Shown: piece by piece, positions 59,576-64,000 of the stretch
Position numbering within the stretch: the first letter of the stretch is position 1
Layout: every line of letters begins with the position of its first letter
Source of the DNA: Sphingosinicella sp. LHD-64
GTDB lineage: Bacteria; Pseudomonadota; Alphaproteobacteria; Sphingomonadales; Sphingomonadaceae
Length of the DNA stretch: 64,000 nucleotides
Reading direction: 5' to 3'
NCBI RefSeq assembly: GCF_031157375.1
Contig: NZ_JAVIFV010000006.1
Span: 1-64,000 of the forward strand
Notes under the pieces: model-generated
What the model was told of the DNA's origin: nothing
Databases searched by the model: none
Seen by the model: only the letters and a program-made list of their open reading frames with translations
Translations under genes and position numbers: made by a program

Positions 59576-60745
59576 ATGACTTTCACCGCCAAAATCCTCC
59601 TCCTGGGCTCGGGCGAGCTCGGCAAGGAGTTCGCCATCTCCGCCAAGCGCCTCGGCGCCCATGTCGTCGCCTGCGATTCCTATGCCGGCGCGCCGGCGAT
59701 GCAGGTCGCGGATGCGCACGAGGTCTTCTCGATGCTCGATGGCGCTGCGCTGCGCCGGGCGGTCGAGACCCACCGGCCGGACTATATCGTGCCGGAGATC
59801 GAGGCGATCCGGACCGAGGAACTGGTCGCGCTGGAGAGCGAGGGCTGGAGGGTCGTCCCGTCGGCGCGCGCCACCCAGATGACGATGAACCGTGACGCGA
59901 TCCGCACGCTGGCCGCCGAGGAACTGGGCCTCAGGACCTCGCGCTACCGGTTCGCCGAGAGCCTGGACGAGGTCCGCGCCGGCGCCGCCCACACCGGTCT
60001 CCCCTGCGTCGTCAAGCCGGTCATGTCCTCCTCGGGCAAGGGCCAGAGCCTGGTCCGCAGCGACGCGGAGCTGGCCGCGGCCTGGGACTATGCCGTCGCC
60101 AACATGCGCGGCGACCGCCCGCGGGTGATCGTCGAGGAATTCGTCGCCTTCGACTACGAGATCACCCTGCTCACCGTTCGCACCCGCGACGGCGTCCTGT
60201 TCTGCCCGCCGATCGGCCACCGGCAGGAGCGCGGCGACTATCAGGAAAGCTGGCAGCCAATGGCGATGTCCGACACGGCTCTCGCCCAGGCGCAGGCCAT
60301 GGCGCGCAAGGTGGTCGACGATCTCGGCGGCTGCGGCATTTTTGGCGTCGAGTTCTTCATCGCGGGCGAGGAAGCGATCTTCTCCGAGCTTTCGCCGCGT
60401 CCGCACGACACCGGCATGGTGACGCTGGTCTCGCAAAACCTCTCCGAATTCGATCTTCACGCGCGCGCCGTGCTCGACCTGCCGATCCCGGCGATCCGCC
60501 TCGCCGGCCCGTCGGCCTCGGCGGTGATCCTTGCCGACCGCGGCGCGGACGGCTTCCGCTTCGAAGGGCTCGTCGAGGCGCTGGCGCTCGGCGGCGACGC
60601 CGAGGTCGACGTGCGCCTGTTCGGCAAGCCGGTGACCCGGCCCAATCGCCGCATGGGCGTCGCGCTCGCCCGTGCCGGCAGCACCGACGAGGCACGGCGG
60701 ATCGCGGCCGAGGCCGCCGCGAAAGTGCGGATCGTCTATTCCTGA
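59576..60745 (+). CDS. purT: Formate-dependent GAR transformylase
   Basis: A 389-residue ATP-grasp enzyme making formyl-GAR from formate and ATP, the folate-independent alternative to PurN. Motifs: [90 protein letters not shown] and [16 protein letters not shown]. The size matches E. coli PurT (392). It shares a promoter gap with DUF455. The arylformamidase-like gene 5 kb upstream would release formate, a possible but unproven link. Confidence 0.96.
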   Translation: MTFTAKILLLGSGELGKEFAISAKRLGAHVVACDSYAGAPAMQVADAHEVFSMLDGAALRRAVETHRPDYIVPEIEAIRTEELVALESEGWRVVPSARATQMTMNRDAIRTLAAEELGLRTSRYRFAESLDEVRAGAAHTGLPCVVKPVMSSSGKGQSLVRSDAELAAAWDYAVANMRGDRPRVIVEEFVAFDYEITLLTVRTRDGVLFCPPIGHRQERGDYQESWQPMAMSDTALAQAQAMARKVVDDLGGCGIFGVEFFIAGEEAIFSELSPRPHDTGMVTLVSQNLSEFDLHARAVLDLPIPAIRLAGPSASAVILADRGADGFRFEGLVEALALGGDAEVDVRLFGKPVTRPNRRMGVALARAGSTDEARRIAAEAAAKVRIVYS

Positions 60746-61272
60746 GGCAGGCTGAGCGCGGCGGCGCCCTCGACCGGGCTTGGCGCCGCGACGTTCACGA
60801 CGGCGGGCGCCTCCTCGATCCTCTCCCGGACCCGCCGGTTCATCGCGTCGGCCGTTTCCTCGGCGAAGTCGCGGTCGATCACCCGCATCGCCCGGCGCTG
60901 CGCCGCCTCGATCTCCTCGCGGCTGCCGAAATAGGGCACGCTCGCCGAATAGGTGGCGCTGCCGCCGCAGGGCGGGCCGCACTCCTGTTCGATCGCCGCG
61001 CGCCCGTCCTCCCAGCTGTAGAGTTCGGAATAGCTCGGCAGCCGCCGCGCGAGCGGCGCCGGCGGCGCTTCATCGAGCACCGGCACGCGCGGTTCGAATG
61101 CGGTGACGGGACGGAAATGGATCGGGTTGATGCCCTTGACCGACGCATTGCCGAGATTGATCCCCACCACGATCGCGACGATCAGCCCGAGCGCGATACC
61201 GACCAGAGCATAGGGCTGCACCATGACCCGCGAAACGAAGCCACGCCGGCTGCGTTCCGCGCGGCGCCTCAC
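60736..61272 (-). CDS. Single-pass membrane protein of unknown function
   Basis: A 178-residue protein with a basic cytoplasmic start ([12 protein letters not shown]), one helix ([20 protein letters not shown], about 22-41) and a periplasmic part with [20 protein letters not shown], a two-cysteine segment that may form a disulfide, and a helical region ([20 protein letters not shown]). No family was recognised. It begins inside the bcp stop (4-bp overlap), so it belongs to a glnE-bcp operon; its end overlaps purT by 10 bp. Confidence 0.7.
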   Translation of the reverse strand: MRRRAERSRRGFVSRVMVQPYALVGIALGLIVAIVVGINLGNASVKGINPIHFRPVTAFEPRVPVLDEAPPAPLARRLPSYSELYSWEDGRAAIEQECGPPCGGSATYSASVPYFGSREEIEAAQRRAMRVIDRDFAEETADAMNRRVRERIEEAPAVVNVAAPSPVEGAAALSLPQE

Positions 61273-61733
61273 GGCAGGTCCCTCGCCGCCGCGAGCACCT
61301 CCTCCGCATGACCCGGCACCCGCACCTTGCGCCAGATCCGGGCGATCGTGCCGTCACGGTGGATCAGGAAGGTGGCGCGGTCGATGCCCATATATTTGCG
61401 GCCGTAGAGCGACTTTTCGATCCAGGTGCCGAACGCCGCGCAGACCGTGCCGTCCTCGTCGCTGGCAAGGCGGACCTTGAGATCATATTTGTCGGTGAAC
61501 TTGCGATGCTTCGCCGGACTGTCCTTCGATACGCCGAGGATCCAGGTGCCGGCCTTCTCGAACTCGCCGGCAAGGGCGGTGAAGTCCTGCGCCTCGCGGG
61601 TGCAGCCGGCGGTGTCGTCCTTGGGATAGAAATAGAGGACCAGCTTCTGGCCGCGGAAGTCGGCGGGACTCACCGCCTCGCCGTCCATGCCGGTCAGCTT
61701 TACGTCCGGCACCCGGTCGCCCTCGCGCAGCAT
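61269..61733 (-). CDS. bcp: Thiol peroxidase of the BCP family
   Basis: A 154-residue peroxiredoxin reducing hydroperoxides in the cytoplasm. It has the family sequence RGQKLVLYFYPKDDTAGCTR with the peroxidatic Cys in A-G-C-T, and SPAKHRKFTDKYDLKVRLAS. A resolving Cys five residues after the peroxidatic one is absent (DTAGCTREAQDF), so it is probably a 1-Cys or atypical type. The gene lies 1 bp after glnE. Confidence 0.94.
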   Translation of the reverse strand: MLREGDRVPDVKLTGMDGEAVSPADFRGQKLVLYFYPKDDTAGCTREAQDFTALAGEFEKAGTWILGVSKDSPAKHRKFTDKYDLKVRLASDEDGTVCAAFGTWIEKSLYGRKYMGIDRATFLIHRDGTIARIWRKVRVPGHAEEVLAAARDLP

Positions 61734-61734
61734 G

Positions 61735-64000
61735 TCAGCCTCCCTTCGCAGCCGAAACCTCCAGCCACAACGCCCCTATGCTCTGCCGCGCCCGCGCGTG
61801 CGCCGCAAGCAGTTCCTGCCAGCTGCCGAGGCCGCAGGCGCGCGCCACGAGGAGGCGCGACGCCTCTGCCGGCTCGGTGGATTCGGGCGAGACGAGGCGC
61901 AGCGTCACCAGCATCGCGGTGAGCAGCCGATAGGCGTCCCCGATCTCGCCCGGCATCAGGCCCGCGGAGATCAGTGCATCGATCGCCGCGCCGGTGTCAG
62001 GGGTCAGGCCCGCATGATGGACCAGCTGGAGGACCTGCACGGCGAATTCGAGATCGACGAGGGCGCCCGGCCCGAGCTTGATGTCGAACAGGCCCTTTGC
62101 CGGCTTGTGGCGGGCGATCTCGAGCCGCATCCGCGCCGCATCGGCGCGAACCCTGGCGGGATCGCGATCCATCCGCAGCAGGCCGTCGATCGTCGCCGAC
62201 AGCGCCATGCGATCGGTGTCGGATCCGAAGACCGGCCGGGCGCGGGTCAGGGCCATATGCTCGAATGTCCAGGCCCTGGTGCGCTGATAGTCCGCGAAGC
62301 TCTCGGCGCTCACCGCCAGCATCCCGTCGGTGCCGGAGGGCCTGAGGCGAGTATCGACCTCATAGAGCGGGCCGGCCGCGGTCGGCACGCTGAGCGCGGC
62401 CGTGACCCGCGGCGCGAGCCGGTTGAAATAGTCATTGGCCCTGAGCGGCTTCGCGCCGTCCGATTCCGCCTCGTGCGACCCGCTGAACAGATAGATGAGG
62501 TCGAGGTCCGACGCGTGGGTGAGGGCCCCGCCGCCAAGCCGCCCGAGCCCGAGAATGATCAATTCGCAGCCTTGAACCTTGCCATGCGCCTGCTCGAACT
62601 CGGCAACGGCGGCGCCGGCCAGCGCCTCCACCGCGGCTTCGGCCACGCGCGCATAGCCCAGCGCCGCCTCGAGCGGATCGCTGCGGGCGAGCACGACCTG
62701 CGTGCCGAGGGCGAAACGCGCCTCGTTCACATCGCGGCGGACCCGATCGAGATAGCGCTCATAGTCCTCGCCGGCCCGGGCGAAGCTTTGGGCCAATGCC
62801 GGAACGCTGCGGGCGGGCTCGAAGGCACTTGCGTCGATCAGCCCGTCCAGCAGTTCGGGCCGTCGCGCCAGCTGATCGGCGAGTGCCGGGGCATGACTCA
62901 GGATCGCGCCGAGATGCTGGGTCAGCGCCGGCCGCGCCTCCAGCAGGCGGTAGAGATTGAGGCCGGTCGGCAGCCGCTCGACGACATTGTCGAAGCGGTT
63001 CATCGCCCGCATCGGATCGGGCGCCGCGGCGAAGGCATCGATCAGGGCCGGAAGCATCGCCTCGAACGCCTCGATCGCGGCCGGCGTCCTCAATGACCGC
63101 GCCTTGCCCGAACGCCAGCCTTCGATCCGCCCGCGCGCGCCGGCAGAGTCCGCGAAGCCGGCCTGTGCGAGGCCGGCTTCGAGCGCGTCGGCATCGGCCG
63201 GCAGCCGTCGTGCCTCGCCACCGCCGAGCCGGTCGTAGATCGCCTCGACCCGCTCGACATGCGGCCGGACGAGATCGAGCAATGCCTCGCCGTCCGCCAG
63301 CCCGTGCAGGCGGGCGACATTGTCGAGCGATTCACGACCTTGCGGCAGGCTGTGGGTCTGGAGATCGTCGACCATCTGCAAACGGTGCTCGATCGTGCGC
63401 AGCAGCGGGTAGGCGGCGGCCAGGGCCGCGGCGTCATCCGCATCGGCCCGGCCCGCCTCGGCAAGTGCCGCAAGCGCATCGAGCGTCCGCGGCGCACGCA
63501 GCGCCGGCTCCCGCCCGCCATGGATGAGCTGGTGGATCTGGACGAAGAACTCGACCTCGCGAATGCCGCCACGGCCGCGCTTGAGATCGTAGCCGGGGCC
63601 GAACCTTTGCCCCTGCGCATAGTGATCGCGGATCAGCCGGCTCATCGACTGGACCTCGCCGATCGCGCCGAAATCGAGGCTGCGGCGCCAGACGAATGGC
63701 TGGACGGCGTCCAGGAAATAGCGGCCGACCTCCGGATCGCCGGCGGCCTGCCGGGCGCGGATGAAGGCGGCGCGTTCCCACGGCAGCGCGGAGGATTCAT
63801 AGTAGCTGATCGCCGCCTCGACCGGCAGCGCGATCGGCGTCACCTCGGGTGACGGTCGAAGGCGCAGATCGACCCGGAAGGCATAGCCGTCCTCGGTCCG
63901 CTTCTGGAGCAGCTCGGTGACGCGCTGGCCGATTCTGAGCGCCGCCTGATCCGGCTCCTCGCGCGGGCGGCGCGGCAGCGTCCCGGGATCGTAGAGATAG
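61735..64000 (-). CDS. glnE: Bifunctional glutamine synthetase adenylyltransferase/deadenylase, 3' part
   Basis: Partial: the frame enters from the right edge and about 755 codons are visible. It controls glutamine synthetase by adding or removing AMP in response to PII. The first half (deadenylase) shows VDLRLRPSPE, AAISYYESSALPWERAAFIR, FGPGYDLKRGRGGIREVEFF. The second (adenylylase) shows THASDLDLIYLFSG, VDTRLRPSGTDGMLA and FEHMALTRARPVFG. Both Gx(S/D)DxD-type metal sites are present or implied. An ATG/GTG at about 63843 is internal. The N-terminal part is beyond the window. It forms an operon with bcp and the unknown membrane gene. Confidence 0.95.
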   Translation of the reverse strand, partial: YLYDPGTLPRRPREEPDQAALRIGQRVTELLQKRTEDGYAFRVDLRLRPSPEVTPIALPVEAAISYYESSALPWERAAFIRARQAAGDPEVGRYFLDAVQPFVWRRSLDFGAIGEVQSMSRLIRDHYAQGQRFGPGYDLKRGRGGIREVEFFVQIHQLIHGGREPALRAPRTLDALAALAEAGRADADDAAALAAAYPLLRTIEHRLQMVDDLQTHSLPQGRESLDNVARLHGLADGEALLDLVRPHVERVEAIYDRLGGGEARRLPADADALEAGLAQAGFADSAGARGRIEGWRSGKARSLRTPAAIEAFEAMLPALIDAFAAAPDPMRAMNRFDNVVERLPTGLNLYRLLEARPALTQHLGAILSHAPALADQLARRPELLDGLIDASAFEPARSVPALAQSFARAGEDYERYLDRVRRDVNEARFALGTQVVLARSDPLEAALGYARVAEAAVEALAGAAVAEFEQAHGKVQGCELIILGLGRLGGGALTHASDLDLIYLFSGSHEAESDGAKPLRANDYFNRLAPRVTAALSVPTAAGPLYEVDTRLRPSGTDGMLAVSAESFADYQRTRAWTFEHMALTRARPVFGSDTDRMALSATIDGLLRMDRDPARVRADAARMRLEIARHKPAKGLFDIKLGPGALVDLEFAVQVLQLVHHAGLTPDTGAAIDALISAGLMPGEIGDAYRLLTAMLVTLRLVSPESTEPAEASRLLVARACGLGSWQELLAAHARARQSIGALWLEVSAAKGG

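Noticed and set aside
61735-63843. Start of glnE at 63843
   Set aside because: The translated frame continues to the right edge with sequence typical of glnE (VDLRLRPS, YLYDPGTLPRRPREEPDQ), so the gene is cut by the window.
1-64000. CRISPR arrays, prophage, insertion sequences, tRNA or rRNA genes
   Set aside because: No regularly spaced repeats, phage structural genes, transposase motifs or cloverleaf-like sequences were recognised by reading; a tool scan was not possible.

Overview
The window is chromosomal DNA of an alphaproteobacterium, most likely a member of the Sphingomonadales. The grounds are the high G+C content seen throughout, an adjacent dedicated acyl carrier protein and serine palmitoyltransferase (sphingolipid synthesis), several TonB-related genes, leader-poor or leaderless gene starts, and dispersed palindromic repeats. 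No rRNA, tRNA, prophage, insertion sequence or CRISPR array was recognised. About 67 protein genes are supported, two of them cut by the window edges.

Layout. 1-5.7 kb: acp and spt for sphingoid base synthesis, a CHASE3-type hybrid histidine kinase, a TAM41-like nucleotidyltransferase on the other strand, and a TraB/GumN protein. 5.7-7.4 kb: rplY, pth and a small OmdA-type protein. 7.4-9.1 kb: a lower-G+C accessory patch with a Panacea antitoxin and a PemK/MazF-like toxin, then about 600 bp without a gene. 9.1-15.3 kb: an iron/oxygen-centred stretch with a 2OG-Fe(II) oxygenase, a di-iron fatty acid hydroxylase, a siderophore-type TonB receptor with a Fur-box-like site, and a PepSY membrane reductase-like protein plus a 57-residue membrane protein. 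15.3-25.3 kb: RNB ribonuclease, a LysR-divergent serine hydrolase and amidase pair, a GNAT-like protein, a beta-barrel protein, two tandem paralogous secreted proteins, xthA and erpA. 25.5-29.6 kb: purS-purQ, then a MarR-EmrA-EmrB efflux operon. 29.7-38.7 kb: DUF885 protein, an alpha/beta hydrolase whose start lies in a BlaI/CopY-type operator, an MFS pump, a phospholipase D-family protein, intracellular PHA depolymerase and an MsbA-like ABC exporter. 38.7-41.7 kb: GFA protein and the tonB-exbB-exbD-exbD operon with a clear terminator. 41.9-50.4 kb: folB with a PTR1/FolM-like reductase, a DUF1285-NUDIX-CCA transferase operon, a GGDEF/EAL protein and parC. 50.6-53.8 kb: DUF4349 lipoprotein, a yybP-ykoY (Mn2+) riboswitch before a UPF0016/TMEM165 exporter, a GcvA-like LysR and two very small proteins. 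53.9-64 kb: an arylformamidase-like hydrolase with kynU, VanZ-like protein, purC, M23 peptidase, DUF455 protein, purT, and a glnE-bcp-membrane protein operon running off the right edge.

The most useful leads are regulatory. The same 18-bp interrupted palindrome with a TACA-N2-TGTA core lies at two loci 20 kb apart, which suggests a BlaI/CopY-family regulon. A manganese riboswitch is readable base by base before the UPF0016 gene. A Fur-like palindrome, with partial relatives, is scattered over the iron-related stretch. The main accessory system is the Panacea toxin-antitoxin pair. Functional calls rest on recognised motifs and context only; no database search was run.
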